From assembly GCA_022606135.1 (NCBI GenBank), contig JABYQN010000001.1, forward strand, positions 3,720,001 through 3,784,000: a stretch of 64,000 nucleotides of DNA. Reading direction: 5' to 3'. The first letter of the stretch is position 1; each line of letters opens with the position of its first letter. This document shows positions 54,796-64,000 of the stretch, piece by piece. The notes under the pieces are model-generated. The model worked only from the letters and a program-made list of their open reading frames with translations. It was not told the origin of the DNA and made no database searches. The translations under genes and the position numbers were made by a program. This stretch comes from Fomes fomentarius. Its lineage: Eukaryota; Basidiomycota; Agaricomycetes; Polyporales; Polyporaceae.

Positions 54796-56604
54796 TTAGC
54801 CGTACCACTTCTGGCCGATACGCATCTCGGACTTCGGCCGTTGCGGGATCATAGGCTCCGTGATGTTGAAAACCTCTATCGCACGCTATGAATAGAGGCG
54901 TATCAGCCAAGGACAGTCTCAGTGGCGGCAACCAAACCGGAGAGATAAGAGAGAGTGATAAGGAGTGATAGTGACCTTCCACGTGTTCATATCGAACTCC
55001 ATAACGAGTTGATGTTTTACCAAGCCCTCGTCGTAATCTTGATGCGTGGGTTGTTCACACAGCACTGCCGCGAGGGAGGCGATCAATTCCATGCAATTTT
55101 GCACATAGATTAGCCACTCACTGATAGTGGGCTCGCCCGTATCTTCATCCGTTTGGAAGGCGCATTTGCCGTCACGGATGAGGAACGACAGGTAGAACAG
55201 ATTCTCCACGGACTGTCCAAAGTCGTCAGGATTGATGATGAACTTGAAGATGTTCACGGTTCCTTCAATGTTGGACAGTAATCGTTCCAGCTATGTGAGT
55301 TCATAACGTAACAATGAGCTTGCGGAACGACTAGAGCAAATCGAGAAGTAACACTCACCGTTGCGACGTTCTTGGTCGTTTCGTTCTCGGATCGCGTGAT
55401 GTCATCCTCCGTTATCTCCTGCGGCTTCTTCATGTCCTCCTTGTTCTTCTCAAGTTTGGCACGTTTTGCCGCGGTACGCTTCTTTTGCTCGATTGAGAGA
55501 GGACCTAACCTGCACAGGTATCCGTATCAGAACGTCTCTACTAACGACGCGAATCATTGGCTGAACATCCGCGGCCATGGTTCACTCCGTTGCGGCAGAA
55601 CTCAAATAAAGAGAACTCGCTCTGTCCTGTCCCAGGATGTGTGGGCACGAGGTGATGGTATCTCGAAAGTGGGTAGCTGTTAACGCCAGAGCCTATGTGC
55701 GGGCTGATCGCTGACTCCAGGATCCAGTGGAAGCGAAAACGGCCATCCTGCCATAAACCGCAGCCAGTTCCGAATGGTTTACAAAGTTCACAAATGTCTT
55801 GCTGCAAGAAGAACGGATCGCATGCCAATATATTCTGAGCACGCACATGAAGTCCATTGCAGGTACCCGCCTGCTCTTCGAGAGTGCACGGCGTGCTATG
55901 CGTTCCCAATCCAGTGGTGCGCCAGCCGCATCGTACTCGCTCTCATCTTCTTCCTCGTCTCCATCTCCCACAGGCGAGACCGGCTTGCGCCCGCCCATAT
56001 ACGTGATGAGACGCGCGACAAAGTCATCGACGTCGAACGCCCCCGACCCTGACTTCATTGCGCGCGCTTTGGCCGCGCCGATTTGCGAGATTTGCAGGAG
56101 TAGGCCTGAGTCATTGGTCGCTTCTTGGATTGCGCGCACTGGCAGATTAAGAGCAAGTAGGTGTGAGAGATGCGACACACGATGGAGATAGAGGCGGATA
56201 TGCGTCCCATACCTTCACCGAACAGGCGGTTGGCTTCGCGCAACCTGTTTGTCACTTCTTCTGTGCTTATGTCTTGCGTCTCTATAGAGGTGATCGTTCG
56301 AGATGATATAATGATCAATGAGACGCATGCGCGTACCTGTGAGCTCCTGAATCTGACGGCGATATCTCCTCCTAATATCGCGCGTCGTTTCTTGATTCTG
56401 GTCGGGGTCGTAAACGTCCTCCATCTCTACATCGTCTGCTACCATTTCAGTACTTTCGCGCGGGTATTCAGGTGTGGAGAGTATGGAGAGCAGAGGAGGC
56501 GGTGGCCAGTCGGAAAGGATGGTGGTGGTACACGAAAAAGAGACGCGCTGCGTGTGTCGCGACGCGTTCACGATCCACGTGATCTCTGACTTACGCGATG
56601 TCAT
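54796..56604 (-). CDS. NSE4: Nse4, kleisin subunit of the SMC5/6 complex
   Basis: Bridges the SMC5/SMC6 heads in the DNA-repair complex. Blocks in order: RRRYRRQIQELT, QDISTEEVTNRLREANRLFG, AIQEATNDSGLLLQISQIGA, SGSGAFDVDDFVARLITYMG and ALSKSRRVPAMDFM. These are followed by LGPLSIEQKKRTAAKRAKLE, SENETTKNVATLERLLSNIE and the C-terminal winged-helix kleisin block FKFIINPDDFGQSVENLFYL, SFLIRDGKCAF. It ends FNITEPMIPQRPKSEMRIGQ, KWYG. Splicing is supported at each joint. One intron between AMDF and MLGPLS is 337 nt (55510-55846), far longer than its neighbours. The start is uncertain: 56604 (MTSRKSE) or an internal MVADDVEMED. Confidence 0.9.
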
Positions 56605-57199
56605 TGCTACACACGCGCTTATAAAGCACAACTCAAGTACTCAAAAAACATGCGTCACTATCCTCCAGAGCTCCAGATCCAGAAGGTGTCGGAACGAGGC
56701 TACGACAATATGTGCCAACCAAGCGCAATCCACTCTTCTTACGACTCCCACTCCTGCTTCAATCGTTGAATAAACGGTCAAGTTCAACCCAAACCTTACC
56801 CAGCCATGCATCCTCAGGAGAAGACATAGAAATCGTCAGTTTTCTCTCCGAGTCCCAGTGAAGTAAGTCGACTTTGTCGCTCCTTTATCAACTTTCAAGA
56901 CAAGTCTCCGGCCGTCGAGTTGGAAGACTCGAAGGACCAAGACTCTTGATCAACCACCTCGTGGACAAATTCAGAGACGTACTGTCGCAAGTCGTGGTAT
57001 TTCGTCGATAGTCCGAACCCGAACATACATTGATTATTTCTGCAAGCGTCACGGGCCATACTCAGAGTCACAGGCTATGAACGAGGCCTTGGAGCCGGCA
57101 TCGTGTGCGATGTTAACGTCCAATCGCCACTGGATCCCTACGACCTAGGCAATCCAGGCTCCAGCCAGTGTCGCTGAGCACGCTGCACAATTTCGCGCC
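56605..57199. other. Intergenic
   Basis: About 600 bp upstream of NSE4. A ttataa sequence at about 56620 lies just upstream of its start. Nothing else recognised. Confidence 0.4.
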
Positions 57200-57840
57200 A
57201 TGACCGCAAACAGTGCCTTTTTAACTGCCGATATTTTTGATGCCTTGTACGACACTATAGTGCACCATGTCTCAGCATTGTATGTCACGCTCCTCCCCTT
57301 CTACTTCGATACCGTCGTTGACTTGTCTTAATCAGACTCGGTCTCGTATGCTCATCGCATCCTTCCTACTTCGTGTCGCCGCTATCTCAGACGACCCTCT
57401 GCTCACGGGAGCGGTATGCTGGTGAGTACTCTGTACATCATACACAATCGCATATACCCACTTTCCCCAGCCTCTCTCCTGGAGAACCCGAGCGATATCA
57501 ATCATGAATACATTGCGATTATGAAAGCCAAGTCTTCGTCTTCTCAATACATCTCTTTGGGTGCTGTAGTACTACAAACAGTCCTGCAGGTCGCGGCCAT
57601 CGCAAAAGTGAGTCGCACATAGTCCGAATACTGATGAGTGTTTGTGTTGAGTGGAGAACCCTAGGAAGACGCTCATGCATGGTGCGGTCACGAATGGAGT
57701 GGAGTGGATGTTCTTCACATTCATATCCGGTCCTGAGTACCTTGGAGGCACCTATGTACCATCCACACGGGAGACCGTGTTGTCGGTGAATATGAGGGCC
57801 GATCTCTGGCGTTCTCAAGAACATGGTATGTATCCAAGCT
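57200..57840 (+). CDS. Possible small multi-exon hypothetical gene
   Basis: Begins MTANSAFLTADIFDALYDTI at 57200. Plausible exons carry YISLGAVVLQTVLQVAAIAK and, after an intron starting gtgagt, TLMHGAVTNGVEWMFFTFIS and GPEYLGGTYVPSTRETVLSV. The style resembles conserved agaricomycete proteins of unknown function. The 3' end is unclear: after DLWRSQEH the frames degrade, although FAIIFWYM at about 57934 could belong to it. It may be a damaged gene. Exon boundaries are tentative. Confidence 0.35.
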
Positions 57841-58417
57841 TCATCACATAGCGCTCACATCATGACCTCTATCTTCAGATTACAAATCACGGCCTGTCCG
57901 CCACGCTTGCGGTTTAAGGAGGAGTTTGACTAATTTGCGATCATCTTCTGGTACATGCGTATCCACTTGTCACGTTCACCTCGGTGGGCAGTGGAGTGCA
58001 GGAGGCAATGGACACGAGCTACATTCATTGCATGAAGCAGAGGGTTGGAGGGCCGGACGATGTAACTTGTAGGTGTTTGAATGATACTCGCTTTCGAAAC
58101 TCGCACTCGACATTCAAGTTTCACCCGTATGTCGACAACCCGAGTATTGCCAACCTCTTCGCTGTTCCTGCATGTGTGCAAATGCAAACAATGCCTTCCC
58201 CGTACCCGGTATAGGTGTGTAGACCACGACACGTTTACCGGCAGACAATCATCACATCACGTACAGCGGCGCCAGGTGCACACGCTGTCCGGCTGTCACT
58301 CATCGGTGTCTCCCACTCGCGGGGAGACCGGATACGAACACGTAGGCATATACGTAGGCAAGTGACCATCGCTTCTTCTGCTTGCTCCCTTCGCTGACCT
58401 AGCACCTGACATCCGCG

Positions 58418-60569
58418 ATGTCATTGCTGCTACAGGACGACTCTCTTGCCCATGACCGCGCCGACGCTCTCCGCCACTGGCTGGCGCGCCACAACGTCTC
58501 GCTGGACTTCGTTGAGGATGGTCGATCGTGGCCGGCCCAAATCGCACCTGTAGCGGACCTCCTGGTGGTTCCGGATGCAGAGGCCCGGTCTCGGGATCGG
58601 AAGGGCATGCCAACATTGAATCACCTTGGCACAAACCTTCCGTGGAAGTTCGTATTCGCGAGCATCTTGGAAGACGCTGTACCAGGTGTTACTACATAGT
58701 AAGTCTTTCCATCTGATTTCTGTCGTTCTACGCTCACTCACGTGGGCCATGTTGGGCCGTTATATATAGCTTCGACTGTGAATTTGTGAGATCCAGGCCA
58801 GACAGCCCATACGCGACAGTGTATGGTGGCGCCGAGTCGGTCAGAGGGACGGCTTCATTGCTTGTCCTCCTCCCAGTTGAACTGAGTGAGTCACCTGCAT
58901 GCTACGCCTTCATGACGCACTTATCCACCTTTGCTGCTCTCCCCCCCTTCAGCACGGGATGATTCATTAGACGGAGACCTTGCACCATATGAATTGAGGG
59001 GCAGGTCTGTATGCCACTGCGCGACTCATTCCGAGGAAGCAGTGGATAGTAGCAGCGAAGGGACATCGAATGGGGACGCGGGCTCGTCGCGCCTGGTTCT
59101 CTTCAATCTATCTGACGCTTCTTCAGATGCCACCTTGTACGACGTAGAGGACGCCGACGACGACTCCGAGATCAGCATCGAAGTTGAAATACACGACGAC
59201 AATGGGGAGCGACATCTGCAGCTCCCCGAGCTCTTCAAACTGCCAGGACGCCTACAGCCTGAGGTATCCTCGAATTATGCTTCGATGAACACCGAGTACT
59301 CCAGTGCAGCCCCCTCCCTGTCGCCTTCGGCCTTCTCCTGCTCTCACACAAGTCCAAGAAGTCCGACTCGGAGTTGCCAATCCCACTCCTCGTCCACAAG
59401 CTCGTCATCATCCTCTGCTGAGCGTCCTCCGATTCCTTGGACACGTTTTGACAGTACATCCACGCACGCGCTCCAAAGGCACATCCTCCCCTCGCCGTTC
59501 TATCCACGCCCCCTCGTGCCCCTGCTCTGTGTCGCAGACGAGGGGGAGATCGTGCCGCTCATGTGCAGCGCGCTGCATCAGCGGCATGCACTCGGGCTGG
59601 ATGATTCGCCCATTGTTGGGCTACTGATCCCGCGACTTGGAGGGAACGGGTCGTCATGCGAGGTGTTGTTCGGGTGGATCGAGCGTCAGGTGCAGGTGGG
59701 GCATACTCTGGTGAGATTCTCGCCGTGCTTTTACTCCCGGATCGCTTACCAAGTATGTGCGTCGTCGACACAGCCCAGGACACATATCGTCGCTTCCAAG
59801 CACAATACGATGAGTACTCGCAGCCACATAGTCACGTCCACGGTGTTCAACCTGCAACACACGGAAAGCATCCGGCAGCTCGCAGGCTACCTCTCGAGGC
59901 TCGGTATGCATCTTGCGTCAACGTCATCTCCTTCAAGTGGCACAAACTGTCCGCGTAGTCTCATGTGGCGGGCGGACAGCTTTCTTGCCCAGTTGGCGCC
60001 ATGCAGCAGTCTTTGTGATGAACGCATCGTGCTCTGGGCACACCAAGTCCGTTGTGCGAAGTGCGTCCGAGGCCCAGTGGTTCGATGCCGCACCCAAATC
60101 GCTAAACAAACTCCTGCATTCTGTAGTGAGACCGACGACGATGACCTGGGCCCTGGCAAGGCCCAAGTCCCGCATCCGGAGTCGAGAAGAAACCAGCCTC
60201 GGTATGTCTCGTACTCTCTCGCAAGTTCGGTGACCAACCTTGGACAGAGACGACCTTGCAGCAATGCTCAAGCTCCTACACCTTAGCATCGCCCAGACAC
60301 TGCCCACCCTCGATAGCCATACATCCGAGTGCGAACGTACATCCGTGTGCACGAATGAAGGCCCCGAGTCTCCAAGCACCTCGCGCACTTCTGAGACAGC
60401 ATGGGCGCGAGTCTGCGCGGCATTTAGTGGATGGACTTCTGTATCCGACGCCTCCAACACATCCAGCACTGCGGGCACTTTGATTGCAGACGAAGATGGC
60501 ACGGAGGTGTCCACTGTTACTGTGCATCCGCTCCTCGCATTCCTCCCAACCTTCGTGTTGAGCCACTGA
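58418..60569 (+). CDS. Multi-exon hypothetical protein, Ser-rich and acidic middle
   Basis: Start MSLLLQDDSLAHDRADALRH at 58418. Exons join cleanly: EDAVPGVTT-Y (donor gtaagt, acceptor tatag) to FDCEFVRSRPDSPYATVYGG and LLVLLPVEL. These then join (gtgagt..ttcag) to TRDDSLDGDLAPYELRGRSV. The middle is acidic and serine-rich (DVEDADDDSEISIEVEIHDD; HSSSTSSSSSSAE). A structured-looking part follows: PRPLVPLLCVADEGEIVPLM, FGWIERQVQVGHTL and FNLQHTESIRQLAGYLSRL. The last exon, about 60246-60569, starts DDLAAMLKLLHLSIAQ and ends FLPTFVLSH. I recognise no family function. A further frame choice exists around 59910-60230, so internal exons there are provisional. Confidence 0.6.
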
Positions 60570-60684
60570 TCCATTCTGTAGCTTGTTAATACATGCACCA
60601 TTCGCAATACATTTGGTATATCACCAATATATATACAGTCCGAACGCCGAGTCCTGTGCCAGTGCTCGATACTACATCCGACCG

Positions 60685-61452
60685 TCACCGCCGGTTCCCC
60701 ACTTCCTTAGCCCTCCTCCTGATCTCCTCCGCGCGCTCGTCCAATAGATACATCGCATACGCCTTATGCAGCCTCTTGATCCACTCCGGGATCGTCTTTT
60801 GACTCGTCCCCTCCGCCTCTACAAACTCATAATCATGCACCGCCGAGAACGCCACCTCGACCATGCCCTCCGCGTCCACCTCGCCCACGTTCCATTCATG
60901 CCTGCCGCCAGACATGAGCCGCCAGGGATACCCCCACGCCGCGATGCGTCTAAAGAACGCGAGCGCGCCCTCCGGCACCGTCCACCCCACAAGCAGTGGC
61001 CGGCCGTGCGAGGGCGGACGCAGGACGACGAACAGCCCGTTCAAGAGCTTCTGCCCCTCGTAGAACCCGTTCTCGCCGCAGTCCCCAGCCGTTGCTAGGC
61101 CAATGGCCCGCCCTTCGGCTCTGAGCAAGACGTTCTCCAAGAAGGTGCGCGCCCACGCTTCCTCGATGCTGCCCGTCTTCGTGTACGTAGGATCATCGCG
61201 CGCGATGGTCTCTAGCCCCGCGACGGGCACGCGCGTGGCGTATACGTCGGCATAGGGCGAGTGCAGTCTGAGTCCGGCGCCGGAAGTGGCTCTAGTCGGG
61301 GTGCGGAACGCTGTCGTGGAAGCCGTTTGTGGCGGGCAAGGCGGGTACTTGGCCTCGAGCCGTCTGACTGTGTGATATGTCCAGGCGAGCGGAGGAGCGA
61401 AAAGTGCTGCACCAAAGAGTAGTGAGCGGCGGGAAAGTAGTCTGGGAGGCAT
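60685..61452 (-). CDS. Small membrane-anchored hypothetical protein (255 aa)
   Basis: Single exon. The N-terminus, MPPRLLSRRSLLFGAALFAP, has a basic start and one hydrophobic segment (about residues 10-25) consistent with a membrane anchor or mitochondrial/ER signal. Then come RATSGAGLRLHSPYADVYAT, DCGENGFYEGQKLLNGLFVV and WRLMSGGRHEWNVGEVDAEG. The basic C-terminus is DERAEEIRRRAKEVGNRR. Function not recognised. The 3' end is 115 bp from the convergent upstream gene. The absence of introns and coherent codon use support a real gene. Confidence 0.7.
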   Translation of the reverse strand: MPPRLLSRRSLLFGAALFAPPLAWTYHTVRRLEAKYPPCPPQTASTTAFRTPTRATSGAGLRLHSPYADVYATRVPVAGLETIARDDPTYTKTGSIEEAWARTFLENVLLRAEGRAIGLATAGDCGENGFYEGQKLLNGLFVVLRPPSHGRPLLVGWTVPEGALAFFRRIAAWGYPWRLMSGGRHEWNVGEVDAEGMVEVAFSAVHDYEFVEAEGTSQKTIPEWIKRLHKAYAMYLLDERAEEIRRRAKEVGNRR

Positions 61453-61939
61453 ACTAGCAATGCGAAGATGGGCGCTGTGCGACCTGCAGCTGGATGAGAA
61501 AGATTCAGCTTATACTTGACCATAGAAAGTCAGTGCGGACTTGACGATACCCTGAGGTTGATCAGATAAATTGAATTGTCGTCTAGACCTGCGCGGGGCA
61601 ACGGCGATATGTATGTTCAGACTATTTAGCGCTTCGCTCCGAGTCGTGTACAGTTGCGTACTGAACGTCGCAAGGTGGTTTATATACTTCAGAACATATC
61701 ATGTCTCCGATTCCACCCGAGAGCGTTCGCGCAATACTTAAAGTTGATCATGATCGTGATCGGATCCTAGAGCTCAAGAGGACTCCTGACCCTTTCCTTG
61801 CACCGCCATGGTGTCCTTACTTGAGAGTAGACTCCGACGAGGCAATGTTATAACATATCCGGGCCCGTGCCCCTCGGAAAGCAATGAAGATAAGTTACAT
61901 GAGACTCCGTCCAACATACTCATAACCACATGCAAGCCC
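61453..61939. other. Intergenic between Mid1 and the small membrane protein gene
   Basis: 487 bp; promoter of the minus-strand gene starting at 61452 and 3' end of Mid1. No gene or repeat recognised. Confidence 0.5.
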
Positions 61940-63558
61940 TCACCCCGCATTACACCAAACATTCCCATAAACATCCTGAGCGACACCCGTCGACCCGCCG
62001 CCTAGCTCCCCATCGTCCCCACTGTCAATGAAACCCTGCCCATAACTGTTCGCAGCATTAAACTTGGGCAACGGGCATTTGAACCCGAGGAACGTCGGAC
62101 ACGCCCTATCCGCCGCATTGCACGTCTCCAGGCACGGCAGAAGCGTCTGATAGTCGCTGGAGTACGCAGGCAAGACGGGATTCCTCGGTGTCGTACCCGC
62201 CTTGACGTTCGTCAGCGCCGGCTGCAGAGGCACCTGCGTGCCCTGCGCGTCCTGTGTGTCCTGCGCGTCCTGCGCGCCCTGCGATGGCAACGCCTCGGCG
62301 CACCGCGGGAAAGATACCGTGCAGAGCCAGGTGCGGTACGCGTGCTGGCAGTCCGCGCACGTTACAAGCGGGCTGTACAAGTCGCGCCCGCACGCTAGCG
62401 TGGTGAGAGTCTTGGTGAAATTGGTGAGGACGGAGATGATGTTCTCTGCGACGCCGGATGGGAGCGTGCCTGCTGTGTGTGCCGTGGCGGGCGCGCGAGG
62501 AGGTGGGAGAGGGGCGGCGTACGATATTGAAGGACAGAATGGGAGGTTGTGCACCAAGGGGCAGTTGAACGAGGCTATAGGGAGCGCGTAAGTTTGAGGT
62601 GCACACATTGTTTATAAAGATAAATTGTTTTGCATTTACATCCTGTTCTGCGCGAAGAGAGACGAACGTACCTGATTTCGTAACGAAGTATAGCGGCGAT
62701 GTCGCAGCCAGCTTCCCAGACTGCAACATATACGCCGTGTAATTTGTGCGTGGGGTGAGCCCGCCCACCAACCATTGCCACCTCCACCCCTCCGGGTCGC
62801 GCAGCCACAGTCCTTCACTCTGGTTCGCACTCAGCATAGTCACAGCAGACGTCGTGTCTCGCTGAGCTGCCGTACGGATGGCGCATGTCGTCCGCGGGAG
62901 CGTCTTTAGTGTCGAAGAGTCCGTGGTCGTGAACACCAATGAGTAGTTGCGCGGATTGGACGGTTCCGAAGGGAAAGTCAGGTTCGCAGCAGGGAGCGTG
63001 TAGTTGGGATAAGTCGGCTGGGGTAAGGGTTCCGGGTTAAACGGCGGAGAGAATACCAGGGCTTGGTTCGACGTCGTGTCACCGACATACGGGTAGTCTA
63101 GTTCGGACGTCGCGTCTTTCGCAAGTTCAGCTCGCCATTCATCCCTGCTGATGAGAGATATACTCACTGCTTGACGAGACCAACAACTCGAACGGCGTTG
63201 TCGTGCTGCCCTTGACCACCTGCAGCCTTCCCCCACTCGGGAACATTCCCTGCCAGCTCCCAAATCCCTCTTCGCCTAGCTTAACTTGAAACACCCTGAA
63301 CAGATCCACGTTGTCCGGACCCGGTTGCGAGATTGTTGTGTCATTCGTCACGAAGAAGAGCGGCGGGCTGTCTGAACTTGCGCATAGCGAGACAGAGACA
63401 TAAAGAGGGTCAACACTTGATGGTAAGATGAATATTGGGGGATTCGGAAGAGTTGTTGTGTTGCCGGCGAGGACAGTGTCCAGGGAGAGTTGCTGCTGTG
63501 CTTCGACAGATAGAAGGAATGATTGGACCAGGACAAGAAGGGACGCGGGCAGAAGCAT
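61940..63558 (-). CDS. MID1: Mid1-like stretch-activated calcium channel subunit
   Basis: Plasma-membrane/ER glycoprotein that works with Cch1 in calcium entry. It starts with a signal peptide, MLLPASLLVLVQSFLLSVEA. Many N-glycosylation sites follow (AGNTTT, NDTT, PNYT, ANLT, NYS). Conserved blocks: LDYPYVGDTTSNQALVFSPP, GLTPRTNYTAYM and SPLYFVTKSASFNCPLVHNL. The cysteine-rich C-terminal region reads TLACGRDLYSPLVTCADCQH, RTWLCTVSFPRC, LPCLETCNAADRACPTFLGF and KCPL. It ends YGNVWCNAG. Introns: 52 nt (gtgagt..gaaag) and about 95 nt (gtacgt..tatag). A short in-frame AQD/TQD repeat near 62240-62290 is encoded by imperfect tandem units. Confidence 0.9.
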
Positions 63559-64000
63559 ATCTGTAAAGCAGCTAATGTTACAACAGCATTCGAGGGTCGC
63601 ACGTCGGCGAGAGCGTAGATGAACTCGAGGATGGACGATGGTAACTAGCAAGTCTCGGAGCGCCCGTCGCAACGGACTCACACTCAGCTCAATGTATTCC
63701 AGCTGTATATCTTCTACGTTACGCAGTGATTGATCGTCAAAGCTTCACCTCTGACTACCACCACAACCGAGATAAACTCTCACTCGTTACTCTGGACGCT
63801 CCTCTACAATGAATATTGAGCGCGCCGTTCGACTGTTGCCTCTCTTGCCTCAAATTTCCCTTTCCTTCTCAAACATGTACGCTGATGGTTGCATACTTAT
63901 TCCTCAGATCCAGGGCCGACTGGGTGATAATAGTTATTGAAGTGCAGGTAGGAGATGTGGGATCCAATCAGAGCAGCCTGGTCGGTTCAACCCGAATGCT
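63559..64000. other. Upstream region of Mid1, edge of window
   Basis: About 440 bp with no gene I can support; contains the Mid1 promoter by position. Confidence 0.4.

Overview
The window looks like nuclear DNA of a filamentous basidiomycete, probably an agaricomycete. Genes are split by many short introns (about 50-60 nt, GT..AG), are closely packed on both strands, and encode typical dikaryan proteins: a DUF4470/MYND zinc-finger protein, Mid1, Nse4, a CNNM/Mam3-type CBS protein, and GH5 and GH20 hydrolases. The transposons (Ty1/Copia elements, a Plavaka-type transposase, an intron-bearing Tc1-like transposase) are also of fungal type. The species cannot be named from the sequence. I saw no rRNA, convincing tRNA, CRISPR or prokaryotic operon structure.

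Left part (1-27,000), transposon-rich and gene-poor. Positions 1-4219 hold a minus-strand Copia element cut by the window edge; its gag-pol frame is open for 1,295 codons with no stop. Positions 4479-10799 hold a second Copia element with both LTRs and one uninterrupted 1,569-codon gag-pol. It sits directly against the 5' half of a Plavaka-type transposase gene (10800-11939). Two lineage-specific multi-exon genes of unknown function follow (12189-15523, DUF6532-like; 16189-17552). A Tc1/mariner-like DD34E transposase (17914-19035, minus) becomes intact once two 52-53 nt introns are removed. Positions 19.2-27.0 kb are nearly empty apart from a 693-bp TIR element (24680-25372).

Right part (27,000-64,000), a normal gene-rich stretch. 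In order: Xaa-Pro aminopeptidase (minus), exosome subunit RRP42 (plus), a head-to-head pair of GH5 paralogues (the minus copy carries a one-base frameshift), an MFS transporter (minus), a DUF4470/MYND protein (plus), GH20 beta-hexosaminidase (minus), D-amino-acid oxidase with a peroxisomal C-terminus (minus), a CNNM/CBS membrane protein (minus), SMC5/6 subunit Nse4 (minus), two hypothetical multi-exon genes (plus), a small membrane-anchored hypothetical protein (minus) and the calcium-channel subunit Mid1 (minus).

The most interesting structure links the two parts. An 886-bp foldback element (37568-38453), almost entirely one hairpin and flanked by TA, has the same terminal repeat as the sequence just upstream of the Tc1-like transposase 18 kb away. 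This suggests an autonomous/non-autonomous pair. The Copia LTRs also carry four exact TGAGTCA (Gcn4/AP-1-type) sites beside a TATA box, and both Copia elements share a primer-binding site matching the anticodon arm of initiator tRNA-Met.
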